Shown: positions 26,580 through 35,334 of the stretch, piece after piece | How positions within the stretch are numbered: the first letter of the stretch is position 1 | Layout: each line of letters begins with the position of its first letter | Assembly: GCF_005860765.1 (NCBI RefSeq) | Contig: NZ_VCEI01000031.1 | Location: 124,001 to 188,000 of the forward strand | Direction of reading: 5' to 3' | Length of the DNA: 64,000 nt | Source of the DNA: Dyadobacter sediminis | Lineage (GTDB): Bacteria > Bacteroidota > Bacteroidia > Cytophagales > Spirosomataceae | Position numbers and translations under genes: made by a program | The notes under the pieces: generated by a model | What the model saw: only the letters and a program-made list of their open reading frames with translations | The model's database searches: none | What the model was told of the DNA's origin: nothing

Positions 26580-28733
26580 ATGCCGGACAATAAACAAGAA
26601 GTTTTAAAGAAATATTTCGGGTACGATGCCTTTCGTCCTCAGCAAGCCGATATTATTGATACGGTTATGGCGGACAAAGATTGTCTGGTGCTGATGCCGA
26701 CAGGAGGCGGGAAATCCGTTTGCTTCCAGATTCCGGCTATTCTCCGGAACGGGCTTACAATTGTGATTTCGCCGCTCATTGCATTGATGAAAGATCAGGT
26801 GGAGGCGCTGAGAAGCAATGGTATCAACGCTGCTTTTCTTAATTCGTCGCTTTCTTCTTCGGAACAGGATCAGGTGATGTGGCAGGCCAAAGTTGGTGAA
26901 CTGAAACTGCTTTACATTGCTCCGGAACGGCTCTTTTCAGGAAATACATTCGAGTTTTTGAAAGACTGGAATGTATCGCTGTTTGCCATTGACGAATCGC
27001 ATTGCATTTCTTCCTGGGGTCATGATTTCCGTCCGGAATACCGGCAGCTTAATACCTTGAAACTGCGCTTCCCGAATGTTCCCGTTATTGCGCTTACTGC
27101 CACGGCCGACCGGGTTACGCGCCGCGACATTCTGAAACAGCTGAACATTGAAAATGCAGAAATCTTTGTCGCCAGCTTTGATCGTCCGAATCTCAGTCTG
27201 ACGGTACTTCCCGGCAGAAAGCGTCTTCAGCAAATCCAGAGTTTTATCAATAAACACGATTCTCAGCCCGGAATCATTTACTGCCTCAGCCGCAAAGGAA
27301 CGGAAACCGTAGCTGCAAGCTTGCAAAGTGCGGGCTTCAAAGCAGATTTTTATCATGCAGGCCTTGCTCCGGAAAAGCGGTCGCGTGTTCAGGAACAATT
27401 CCTGAAAGATGACATTCAGATTATTGTCGCAACGATTGCGTTCGGAATGGGCATTGACAAATCCAATGTGCGCTGGGTTATTCACTACAATCTGCCTTCC
27501 AACGTTGAAAGTTTTTACCAGGAAATCGGGCGTGCCGGCCGTGACGGTTCTCCTTCCGATACAGTCCTTTTTTACAGTTATCTCGATATCATTACACGTC
27601 AGGATATGATCAACAATTCAGATCAGTCTGCCGAGCAGAAAGAACTGCTGCATGCCAAGCTCAACCGGATGAAACAGTATGCAGAAGCGGATATTTGCCG
27701 CCGAAGGATTTTACTGAGCTATTTCAATGAAGCCGTTGACAAAGATTGCGGAAACTGTGATGTTTGCCAGAATCCGAGAACGCGCTTTGACGCAACGATC
27801 ATTGCGCAAAAAGCATTGTCAGGCATTGCGCGCACGAACCAGAAAGTGGCCATGGGTATGCTCATCGATATTCTGAGAGGAAGCCGCAACCGCAATGTGC
27901 TGCATTATGGCTACGAACAACTTCCGACTTTCGGCGTAGGAACCGAGCTGCGTGGCGAGGAATGGGCCGAATACATCAGTCAGCTTTTGAATTCGGGCGC
28001 AATGGATATTGCTTACGACGAAGCGCATGCATTTAAACTGAATCCTGTAAGCCGGCAAATCCTGAAAGGCGAACGCAAGGTAGAGCTGGTGAAATTTATC
28101 CCGCTCGCCGAGCGCAAAGCCCGGGAAGAAGAACTTGTTCTAAAGGAAAAACCGAAACAGGAAATCATACGCGATGCACTTTTTGAACGCCTTCGTATGA
28201 TGCGGAAACAAATGGCCGATGCGCTCGGCGTGCCGCCTTATGTCGTTTTCAGCGACGCCACGCTTTCCGAAATGGCACAGAAAAAGCCGGTTTCCGAAGC
28301 GCAGATGAAAGCGGTTTCCGGTATCGGTGCCGAAAAATTCAGAAGGTACGGAGAAACATTTATCAATGAAATTGTCGCTTTTGCAAAGGAAAACACCAAG
28401 CCGGGAACGCGTGTCGTAAAAGGAATGACTTACATTGAAACACTGGATTTGTACAAGGAAGGCTATTCTGTAAAAGTAATTGCCGAAAAAAGAGAACTCA
28501 ATGCCGTTACAATCATTTCGCATTTGATCAAGCTGAAAGAAGACGGCCATGACATCAATTTGAAAAAACTGATCGACCATAAGGCGCTGACAACCATAAC
28601 GCAGGCGGCACGTGAAATACAGGTTGGCAAAAATGATCCGCTGAAACCCTTGTTTGAGCTGCTTAATGAGCAGTTTGATTACGGTCAGATCAGGCTTGCT
28701 CTGGCTTTGTCGGAAGATGAAGACCCGTTTTAA
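26580..28733 (+). CDS. recQ: ATP-dependent DNA helicase RecQ
   Basis: RecQ is a 3'-5' helicase in recombination and repair. The 717-residue protein has Walker A PTGGGKS (about residues 40-46), DESHC box near 138, ALTATAD, and the helicase C-domain arginine motif QEIGRAGRDG. The four-Cys zinc site CRRR...CGNCDVC, a winged-helix RQC region and an HRDC-like domain (ALFERLRMMRKQMADALGVPP, about 540-600) follow. A C-terminal helical extension (SVKVIAEKRELNAVTIISHL) resembles the helix-turn-helix tail seen in long RecQ proteins. It follows the HhH-barrel gene by 54 nt and is 61 nt upstream of the RidA gene. Confidence 0.95.
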   Translation: MPDNKQEVLKKYFGYDAFRPQQADIIDTVMADKDCLVLMPTGGGKSVCFQIPAILRNGLTIVISPLIALMKDQVEALRSNGINAAFLNSSLSSSEQDQVMWQAKVGELKLLYIAPERLFSGNTFEFLKDWNVSLFAIDESHCISSWGHDFRPEYRQLNTLKLRFPNVPVIALTATADRVTRRDILKQLNIENAEIFVASFDRPNLSLTVLPGRKRLQQIQSFINKHDSQPGIIYCLSRKGTETVAASLQSAGFKADFYHAGLAPEKRSRVQEQFLKDDIQIIVATIAFGMGIDKSNVRWVIHYNLPSNVESFYQEIGRAGRDGSPSDTVLFYSYLDIITRQDMINNSDQSAEQKELLHAKLNRMKQYAEADICRRRILLSYFNEAVDKDCGNCDVCQNPRTRFDATIIAQKALSGIARTNQKVAMGMLIDILRGSRNRNVLHYGYEQLPTFGVGTELRGEEWAEYISQLLNSGAMDIAYDEAHAFKLNPVSRQILKGERKVELVKFIPLAERKAREEELVLKEKPKQEIIRDALFERLRMMRKQMADALGVPPYVVFSDATLSEMAQKKPVSEAQMKAVSGIGAEKFRRYGETFINEIVAFAKENTKPGTRVVKGMTYIETLDLYKEGYSVKVIAEKRELNAVTIISHLIKLKEDGHDINLKKLIDHKALTTITQAAREIQVGKNDPLKPLFELLNEQFDYGQIRLALALSEDEDPF

Positions 28734-28794
28734 GAACTATAAAAAGCAGAAAATTACAGAAGAAGAATCCTTATCATAAATTAAATCAATTGCT

Positions 28795-29178
28795 ATGTCG
28801 AGAAAGAATATACTTTCGGGATCTCCGTGGGAAGATAAAATGGGTTATTGCCGCGCCGTCCGGATCGGGAATGTTATTGAAGTGGCCGGAACCGTGGCCA
28901 TTGTGGATGGTGAAAAAGTGAAAGCAAACGATGCTTATGCACAAACCGACAATATCATTGAAAGAATTGCAAAAGTGCTGGAAGAAGCCGGAGCCAGTCT
29001 GAACGATGTCATCCGGACACGTATATTTACAACGGACATCATTTATTTTGACGATATAGCAAGAGCGCACGGTGCGTATTTCAAAGATATAAAACCGGCA
29101 ACGGGAATTTACGAGATCAGTAAACTGGTTGCTCCGGATTATCTGGTGGAAATTGAATTTACTGCTATAATTCAATAA
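28795..29178 (+). CDS. RidA family protein (YjgF/YER057c/UK114)
   Basis: The 127-residue protein has the RidA fold pattern: GNVIEVAGTVAIVDG, then AQTDNIIERIAKVLEEAGASLNDVIRTRIFTT with the conserved Arg, and the final strand VEIEFTAII. True RidA deaminates reactive enamine intermediates. In this sequence the Arg is present (VIRTRIF), but the N-terminal glutamine-rich motif is not obvious, so I stop at the family level. The gene ends in a strong perfect hairpin. Confidence 0.85.
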   Translation: MSRKNILSGSPWEDKMGYCRAVRIGNVIEVAGTVAIVDGEKVKANDAYAQTDNIIERIAKVLEEAGASLNDVIRTRIFTTDIIYFDDIARAHGAYFKDIKPATGIYEISKLVAPDYLVEIEFTAIIQ

Positions 29179-29194
29179 GATAAAAGAATAGTCA

Positions 29195-29227
29195 AAAATG
29201 GCCTTAATGATGATTTAAGGCCATTTT
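29195..29227 (+). terminator. Terminator after the RidA gene
   Basis: AAAATGGCCTTAA (29195-29207) and TTAAGGCCATTTT (29215-29227) form a 13-bp perfect stem with a 7-nt loop. The U-tract is short, so it is a moderately strong terminator. Confidence 0.75.
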
Positions 29228-29328
29228 GGCAGTCCGGATTAATTTATCTGCATTCCAACCAATTGGCTTGAAAATTGCTCTTTGTTCAGTAGTTGTCTGA
29301 ATTGGAATTGAAAACAAAGACACCTTTT

Positions 29329-29604
29329 ATGAAAAACCGACAAACATTAATTATATCATCTGTTCTGCTGGCTCTTTGCGTGTTTGAGAAAAATGCAAGC
29401 GATAAAGCTTCCAAAATTGAAAATGCAAAGAATATGTTCAACACTACATTAGAAAATTACAATAATAGGATTATATCCGATAAAACTGCTCCTGAAATCA
29501 ATGAAAATGAAGCTGTTGAAAAACCGGATTACCAAAGGTATGCGATGCTTCAGTCTAATTCTGCCGACAGTACCTCCGGGTCAAAACTCCAGTCAAAGCT
29601 TTAA
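29329..29604 (+). CDS. Small hypothetical protein with N-terminal hydrophobic segment
   Basis: The product is 91 residues from ATG 29329 (MKNRQTLIISSVLLALC). The frame is open upstream to TTG 29293, but the ATG gives a short basic-plus-hydrophobic N-terminus like a signal peptide or membrane anchor. The rest is polar and rich in Asn, Lys and Ser without predicted structure from sequence. A Cys follows LLAL, but the residue before it is Leu, so a lipobox is unlikely. No family is recognised. Weak support: no clear promoter, no neighbours in the same direction after it, convergent with the SNF2 gene. Confidence 0.4.
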   Translation: MKNRQTLIISSVLLALCVFEKNASDKASKIENAKNMFNTTLENYNNRIISDKTAPEINENEAVEKPDYQRYAMLQSNSADSTSGSKLQSKL

Positions 29605-29671
29605 GCCGTGATTTGCTGAATATTTCACCAGAAAGTGAAATTCTGGGTAATTGGGTGAACAATGGTTTAAA

Positions 29672-32600
29672 TCAGCTAAAAAGACCCATTATATCTTCCT
29701 GACTTAATTTTTTGATAAACCCGGATTCACCTCCGACGAGATCTTCGGCAAGATCCTGTTTGCGTTGCTGAAGCAAAAGAATCTTTTCTTCAATGGTATC
29801 CTTGCAGATCATTTTATATGCAAACACCTTTCGCGTTTGTCCGATGCGATGCGTGCGGTCAATCGCCTGCCTTTCCACGGCAGGGTTCCACCAAGGGTCT
29901 ACAAGGTAAACATAATCCGCTTCCGTAAGATTGAGCCCGACACCGCCGGCTTTCAGGCTCATCAGAAATACCCTGCATGTCTGGTCATTCTGAAAACGGT
30001 TTACCCGTCCGGCTCTGTCAACGGTTTGCCCGTCCAGATATTCGTACGGAATGTTTATTTTCTCCAGATGCTTGCGGATCAGATCCAGCATTCCCAGAAA
30101 CTGGCTAAATATCAGGATCTTGTGATTGGACGCATTTTCCTCTATTTCCCTTGTGATTTCTTCCAGCTTGGCCGATTCGTTTCCATAATCTTCATCGCCT
30201 GACAAAATGGATGGAGAATCACAAATCTGGCGAAGCTTAAGCAATGCTTCCAAAATAAGAAAGCTGCTTTTGTTCAGACCTTCGGTAGCCAGTTTTTCTG
30301 CAATTTCAAGCCGGTATCTTTCGCGGAAAGTGTCATAAACCTTGCGCTGCTTGTTACCCATTTCGCAGAACAGGATCGTTTCGGTTTTATCCGGCAAATC
30401 CGTAGCGACTTCTTCCTTTGTCCGCTTCAGCATGAAAGGATAAACAAGTTTCCTCAGTTCAGCAGCCTTGTCTTTGTCCTGATATTTGTCAATCGGTGTT
30501 GCATATTCAGCTCTGAAAAAATCCGCATGGCCGAGCATGCCCGGGTTCAGGAATTCAAATTGGGAATACAGATCAAAAGTGTTGTTCTCAACCGGCGTTC
30601 CCGTCATCGTCAGACGGTTTTTCGCATGCAGTAACCGCGATGCTTTGGAAGTCAGTGAATCTGGATTTTTTATGGCCTGCGCTTCATCCAGAACAATGTA
30701 GTTGAAATCAAATTTCCGCAGCAGTTCCACATCGCTGCGCATGGTTCCGTATGTCGTAAGAATGATATCGTAATCTCTGAAAAAAGCAATGTCTTTGCGG
30801 CGCGTCATGCCGCGGTGTACGTATAATTTCAGGTCTGGAGTAAACTTTGCAGCTTCTGCCTGCCAGTTGAAAATCAGCGTTGTAGGAACTACGACCAAGT
30901 TCGTATATTCCGGATTCAGGTTTTTCTGCTGTTGAAGAAATGTCAGCATCTGCAGCGTTTTTCCAAGACCCATATCATCGGCAAGGCAGCCGCCCCAGCC
31001 AAATTCATCCAGAAAATGAATCCATTTATATCCTTCTTCCTGATACTGTCTTAATGTCGCATTGACATTTTCCGGAAGCGAAACATTCGGAATTTGCTTG
31101 AAATTGAGCAGCTTTTGCTTTTTCTCCCATAATTCCCGGAAAACTTCTTCATTGTCTATTTCCGATACAAGTTCGTCAATCAGGGAAAAATGGATTTTCG
31201 ACAAATGAATCTGTTCTCCTTCTACCCTTCCGAACTGTAACAGCGGTTCCAGTTTGCTGATCCATTCTTCGGGCAGTACGCCCAGAGAGCCGTCTTGAAG
31301 CTGAACGTAATTCTGTTTTTTAAGCAAAGCTTTTTTAGCGTCGGCCAATGTAACCTTCTGATCGCCAAAGCTGATTTCCACCTGCATGTCAAACCAGTCG
31401 ATTCCTGAAGAAGCCGTAACTTTCACCGTTCCGCGGTTTGGATTGAAGCGCATTTTCTTCAGGTCCTTGAAACCTAAAAGTTCATACTTCTTTTTCCCGA
31501 CTGCTTCCACAAAGCTGAATAGCCAGCCTTCTTTCATGACATGATCCAGCGGAACATAGAAAAACGGTTGTCCGGACTGGTTTTTAAAAACCGGGTTCAG
31601 TGATCTGATCCATTCCCATATCTCGCCCTCCGATTCCAGATTTCTTTCCAGCATCGTAATGCGGTTGTCTTCAAAGCCGGCTTTGGTCCGGCGCTGATCA
31701 TACAGGAATTCGATTTCATTTTCATCATTTTCACCTGCATAAACAAAGGAAGGCACGATCAGCAAATTGGCTTCGTCCTCTTTAAGAAATATACGCGGTT
31801 TGAGGAAATTCAGCGGCTTGGACTGTACTTCATGGCGCGTCTGGAAAATAACATCAAACTGTTCTGTAAGCGGAATAATCCATTCTGACAAAAAGCTTTC
31901 CGAAAATTCTTTCTTGACACGAATTTTGTAGCCCGTCTGGCCCAGGTAAGCCACCATTTCTGCTTCGCTGATGCCCGCCCAGCGGAAAAGGATATTTTCA
32001 TTGTAAATACCCAGCCAGAAACTGTCGAGTGCAACCACTTTCTGCAATTCCACCGGACTGCCGGCTTTCAGCTCCACATACGGATTAAGTGTTATAAATT
32101 CTTTGTCTTCAGTCAGTACAAAGAAAATTTTGACCGGATCACGATGCAGGTCAAGTTGTGTAAGCTGGTTATTGCTGGTTACATAATCGCCGTCAGAGAG
32201 GTAAAGCCTTTCCGGATCCAGATCGCCAAAAACCCTGTTCAGCTGCTTTCCTACGTAATTTCTGGCTTCGTAACGCTGCTCGGCACTTACATCGTCAAAG
32301 TGAAGATACGCATTGTAAGCCCAGCCTTGCTTGCGGATGAATTTCTGCAAGCCTTCTTCCCAATGCTTGGCCATTCGCACAAGCCTGGCGTCTGCTTCTG
32401 TAAGCACCGGAATTTCGTCAGCCGTGTAGTAATGGCTCGATCCGCCGGCTATGTTCCGGATGTTGGTGATTTTTTCGGATTTAGAGCTGTGTTTTACAGA
32501 AAATACGCCGAAGCCGATGTCCAGCAAGTGATCTTTTCCTTTTGGCCAGAAAATAAATATTGAAATACGGTCTTCTTCATCCTGGCTGCCGTCAGCAGTT

Positions 32601-33454
32601 GTAACGCTGAAAGATGTGTTCTGAACGGGCAGTATTCTTTCCTTTAAAGCATTCCAGTCCTGAAAAGTCCCTATTTTCTGAATCGCGGGATCGAGCTTAA
32701 CCAGATTCAGCTTTCCGTCTTCATCCAGTTTGAAATCGAATTTGCCTTTGATATCGTTTTCAAGCGAATAGCCGTATTCTGCCAGTAAACTGCTTTTCTC
32801 GGCTGTCAGATCGCGCATGACTTCAAATGCACGCTCGCCAAGTTCCTGCCTGAGTTTCAGCAAAGCTGCAAGCTTGTGCTCGCACAGCGGAACCCACAAC
32901 TTCTTGTTGCATGTACAGGAAGTATGTATCTGTTTTGTACCTTTAATTCTCTGAACTCCAACCGTGTATTCCTGTCCATTTTCCTCGACAAGGCATTCCG
33001 CTTCGCCTTCTTTTGCAGAAATGATTTCCGTTTTCTGAATGGATTCCCTGTTTTTCCAGGTATCTTCCAGCACAAGGCTTCTGAGATATATTTCCTTGAT
33101 TTCCGCCAGTTCGATTACCGTACTGCTCATTTCATAATCCACCTGCTTGATAGCCGGCATTTTATCGAGTATGTACAGGATTGCTGCAACGCGGTGTTTG
33201 CAAAGTCCGTTTTTATCAGGACAAGAACACTCGGTCGTTATCTGAGGCGTGAGAAAATCACGGATTCCGATCTGATAATATTGAATAGAATAGTCGCTTT
33301 TGACCTTGAATTCAGCGTTACCGGGTCCGTTATAGTCCAGTTTGGAGACTTTCAGCCCGCCACTGCTATAAATGGAACGTCCTCTTGACAATACATCTTT
33401 CTCCGCCCGCCTTATTAAGAAGTTGGATAATTTCTCCTTCTTTTCGTTTTCCAT
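29672..33454 (-). CDS. SNF2-family helicase with two SWIM zinc fingers
   Basis: The 1260-residue protein carries two SWIM CxCxnCxH zinc fingers, at residues 76-87 (C76, C78, C85, H87) and 180-193 (C180, C182, C191, H193). A long middle region of about 500 residues follows. The SNF2/RapA-like helicase core has motif I ADDMGLGKTLQ near 825, DEAQ near 921, GTPVENN near 945, and the C-domain LKAGGVGLNLT plus DPWWNPAVERQAIDRTHRIGQT. SNF2 ATPases translocate on DNA or remodel protein-DNA complexes; the bacterial SWIM-SNF2 class is poorly characterised. The frame is intact and it is the last gene of a minus-strand block of repair, metabolic and tRNA genes. Confidence 0.9.
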   Translation of the reverse strand: MENEKKEKLSNFLIRRAEKDVLSRGRSIYSSGGLKVSKLDYNGPGNAEFKVKSDYSIQYYQIGIRDFLTPQITTECSCPDKNGLCKHRVAAILYILDKMPAIKQVDYEMSSTVIELAEIKEIYLRSLVLEDTWKNRESIQKTEIISAKEGEAECLVEENGQEYTVGVQRIKGTKQIHTSCTCNKKLWVPLCEHKLAALLKLRQELGERAFEVMRDLTAEKSSLLAEYGYSLENDIKGKFDFKLDEDGKLNLVKLDPAIQKIGTFQDWNALKERILPVQNTSFSVTTADGSQDEEDRISIFIFWPKGKDHLLDIGFGVFSVKHSSKSEKITNIRNIAGGSSHYYTADEIPVLTEADARLVRMAKHWEEGLQKFIRKQGWAYNAYLHFDDVSAEQRYEARNYVGKQLNRVFGDLDPERLYLSDGDYVTSNNQLTQLDLHRDPVKIFFVLTEDKEFITLNPYVELKAGSPVELQKVVALDSFWLGIYNENILFRWAGISEAEMVAYLGQTGYKIRVKKEFSESFLSEWIIPLTEQFDVIFQTRHEVQSKPLNFLKPRIFLKEDEANLLIVPSFVYAGENDENEIEFLYDQRRTKAGFEDNRITMLERNLESEGEIWEWIRSLNPVFKNQSGQPFFYVPLDHVMKEGWLFSFVEAVGKKKYELLGFKDLKKMRFNPNRGTVKVTASSGIDWFDMQVEISFGDQKVTLADAKKALLKKQNYVQLQDGSLGVLPEEWISKLEPLLQFGRVEGEQIHLSKIHFSLIDELVSEIDNEEVFRELWEKKQKLLNFKQIPNVSLPENVNATLRQYQEEGYKWIHFLDEFGWGGCLADDMGLGKTLQMLTFLQQQKNLNPEYTNLVVVPTTLIFNWQAEAAKFTPDLKLYVHRGMTRRKDIAFFRDYDIILTTYGTMRSDVELLRKFDFNYIVLDEAQAIKNPDSLTSKASRLLHAKNRLTMTGTPVENNTFDLYSQFEFLNPGMLGHADFFRAEYATPIDKYQDKDKAAELRKLVYPFMLKRTKEEVATDLPDKTETILFCEMGNKQRKVYDTFRERYRLEIAEKLATEGLNKSSFLILEALLKLRQICDSPSILSGDEDYGNESAKLEEITREIEENASNHKILIFSQFLGMLDLIRKHLEKINIPYEYLDGQTVDRAGRVNRFQNDQTCRVFLMSLKAGGVGLNLTEADYVYLVDPWWNPAVERQAIDRTHRIGQTRKVFAYKMICKDTIEEKILLLQQRKQDLAEDLVGGESGFIKKLSQEDIMGLFS

Positions 33455-33537
33455 TTACCCTGCTGCCATTTAAAATGCAAAAGTACGGGATGTTTCTGTT
33501 TTATAGAAACGCAGAAGGCATATATAGAAAAACTGAA

Positions 33538-33978
33538 TTACTGGATGTAAGGCTGATCTATAACTCCAATATGGCCCGGACTTATTTTTTTCTGGTAAAA
33601 TGCAGCAATATGCGTGCCTATGTTCGGGTACATGAGCGTTGTATCCAGTTCATTCAATGGAATCCATACGATTTCAAGCGCTGTTGTCTGTTCCGGATTC
33701 AGTTCGGGTATGCCGGCGATAATATCGGCTTCAAAGGCCATATGCAATGTTTCCCGGCCCAGTTCGGGCCATAAAACTTCACCGCTGAAAACCATCGTAT
33801 TTACTTTTGCAGTAATCCCAAGTTCTTCTTCCAGTTCACGTGCAAGCGCATCGGAAAGGCATTCTCCCGAATCCGGATTACCGCCGGGCAAAGCATAAAC
33901 ATGCTTGTCGCCGTAGCAGTAACGCAGGGTAAGAAGGGAATTATTACTGAGAATGATGGCCGAAGGACGTACGTTCAT
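33538..33978 (-). CDS. Nudix hydrolase
   Basis: The 146-residue protein contains the full Nudix box Gx5Ex7REUxEExGU at about residues 34-57, with all positions present (GNPDSGE...REL.EELGI). It hydrolyses a nucleoside diphosphate linked to another group; the substrate is not predictable. It lies 83 nt upstream of the SNF2 gene and 65 nt downstream of gmhA on the same strand. Confidence 0.9.
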   Translation of the reverse strand: MNVRPSAIILSNNSLLTLRYCYGDKHVYALPGGNPDSGECLSDALARELEEELGITAKVNTMVFSGEVLWPELGRETLHMAFEADIIAGIPELNPEQTTALEIVWIPLNELDTTLMYPNIGTHIAAFYQKKISPGHIGVIDQPYIQ

Positions 33979-34043
33979 GATTTTGTTAGCTGTTGTTTGC
34001 GCTTTTCCCGGAATTTCAGGTTTTAAATAATCTTTGGCAAAAA

Positions 34044-34628
34044 TTAATCCTGCAAAACCATTTTTTCAATCAGCAGCATGAAAATGTGAATTACCTTGAT
34101 ATGTATTTCCTGAATCCGGTCGGCATAACCGAAGTGCGGAACGCGGATTTCAATGTCTGCGGCGCCGGCAAGTTTCCCGCCGTCTTTGCCCGACATGAGA
34201 ATCACTTTCATGCCTTTTGCCTTTGCAGCCTCCACGGCGCGGATGATATTGGCAGAATTTCCGCTCGTGCTCAATCCCAGCAAAATGTCGCCCGGCTGGC
34301 CCAAGGCTTCAATATATCTTGAAAATACAAACTCATAACCATAATCATTGCTGACACAACTGAGATGACTTACATCCGAAATGCAGATGGCGGGCAAAGC
34401 CTTGCGGTTATCGCGGTAACGGCCGGTCAGTTCCTCGGCAAAATGCATGGCGTCGCAGTGCGAACCGCCATTTCCGCATGAAATGATTTTTCCGTTATTG
34501 ATAATCGAATCGGCCATAAGCCCGGCTGCTGCTTCTATTTTCGCTATTTGTTCCGGGTCGTTCAGGAAATTTTCAAGAACCTTTTGTGCTTCGTTCAATT
34601 CCTGACTGACTATGCTTTTATAATCCAT
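34044..34628 (-). CDS. gmhA: D-sedoheptulose-7-phosphate isomerase (phosphoheptose isomerase)
   Basis: The 194-residue SIS-domain protein has the phosphate-binding motif CGNGGSHCDAMHFAEELTGRY and the GLSTSGNSANI loop typical of GmhA. It starts the ADP-heptose pathway for lipopolysaccharide or for glycosylated surface proteins. It is 14 nt downstream of mnmD on the minus strand. No hldE/hldD is nearby. Confidence 0.93.
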   Translation of the reverse strand: MDYKSIVSQELNEAQKVLENFLNDPEQIAKIEAAAGLMADSIINNGKIISCGNGGSHCDAMHFAEELTGRYRDNRKALPAICISDVSHLSCVSNDYGYEFVFSRYIEALGQPGDILLGLSTSGNSANIIRAVEAAKAKGMKVILMSGKDGGKLAGAADIEIRVPHFGYADRIQEIHIKVIHIFMLLIEKMVLQD

Positions 34629-34642
34629 TTTTGTAATGCCTT

Positions 34643-35299
34643 TTAATTTTTTGTTGCTTTCAGCACATGCGTTTTCCGTCCCGGGCCTTTGTGCCTTTTT
34701 ACAGTAAAGCCAGCTGCGGCCAGTGCCCTTTTAACGATACCCTTGGACGAATAGGTTACAAGAATGCCTTCCGGCTTTGTCCGTGATGCAATTTCAAGGA
34801 ATGTTTCCGAAGTCCATAGCTCAGGCTGCGCACGGGGATCAAATGCATCGTAAAAGATGACGTCGAAAAGCACGTCCGAAGTATAATCCTGAAGCCGGAT
34901 ATTTTCCTTTTGAAATGAGAAATTTTCCGAAAGGCGGTTTTTTTCGGACCAAGCGCATTCATGAAGTTTCATAAATCCAGCCTGGCCGGTCAGTGCTTCG
35001 TAATTCAGAAGAGAAGCTTCTTCCGGCAGTACGGGAAAAGCTTCTACGGTGGTGTAAAAAACCGGTTTCCGAAGCTGGTCCGCCAGCTTCCATGCAAGTA
35101 ATGCATTCAATCCTGTGCCGAAACCCATTTCAAAAACATAAACCGGTCCGGCTGCATTTTCCAGTACAGGACGCAGGCCAAGGTTGATGTAAATGTGCTC
35201 CGACTCATTAAGCGCTCCCTGTAACGAATGATACTGCTGGTTGTGCCGGAAGCTGTACAAAGAATGCGAACCGTCTTCTGTTACAATAAGGCGTTCCAA
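34643..35299 (-). CDS. mnmD: tRNA 5-methylaminomethyl-2-thiouridine-forming methyltransferase (MnmD/MnmC N-domain type)
   Basis: The 218-residue protein resembles the methyltransferase half of MnmC: a SAM-binding motif EMGFGTGLNALLAW (about residues 58-71) and DVIFYDAFDPRAQPELW, and lacks the FAD domain. It would catalyse the final methylation at the tRNA wobble uridine (mnm5s2U34). The start is TTG at 35299 (read as Met-Glu-Arg-Leu), because no ATG lies in frame nearby and the N-terminus ITEDGSHSL fits the family. It precedes gmhA by 14 nt. Confidence 0.85.
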   Translation of the reverse strand: MERLIVTEDGSHSLYSFRHNQQYHSLQGALNESEHIYINLGLRPVLENAAGPVYVFEMGFGTGLNALLAWKLADQLRKPVFYTTVEAFPVLPEEASLLNYEALTGQAGFMKLHECAWSEKNRLSENFSFQKENIRLQDYTSDVLFDVIFYDAFDPRAQPELWTSETFLEIASRTKPEGILVTYSSKGIVKRALAAAGFTVKRHKGPGRKTHVLKATKN

Positions 35300-35334
35300 A
35301 ATTAAGCCGTGTATTTAGTTTGGCTTAAAAGTAG

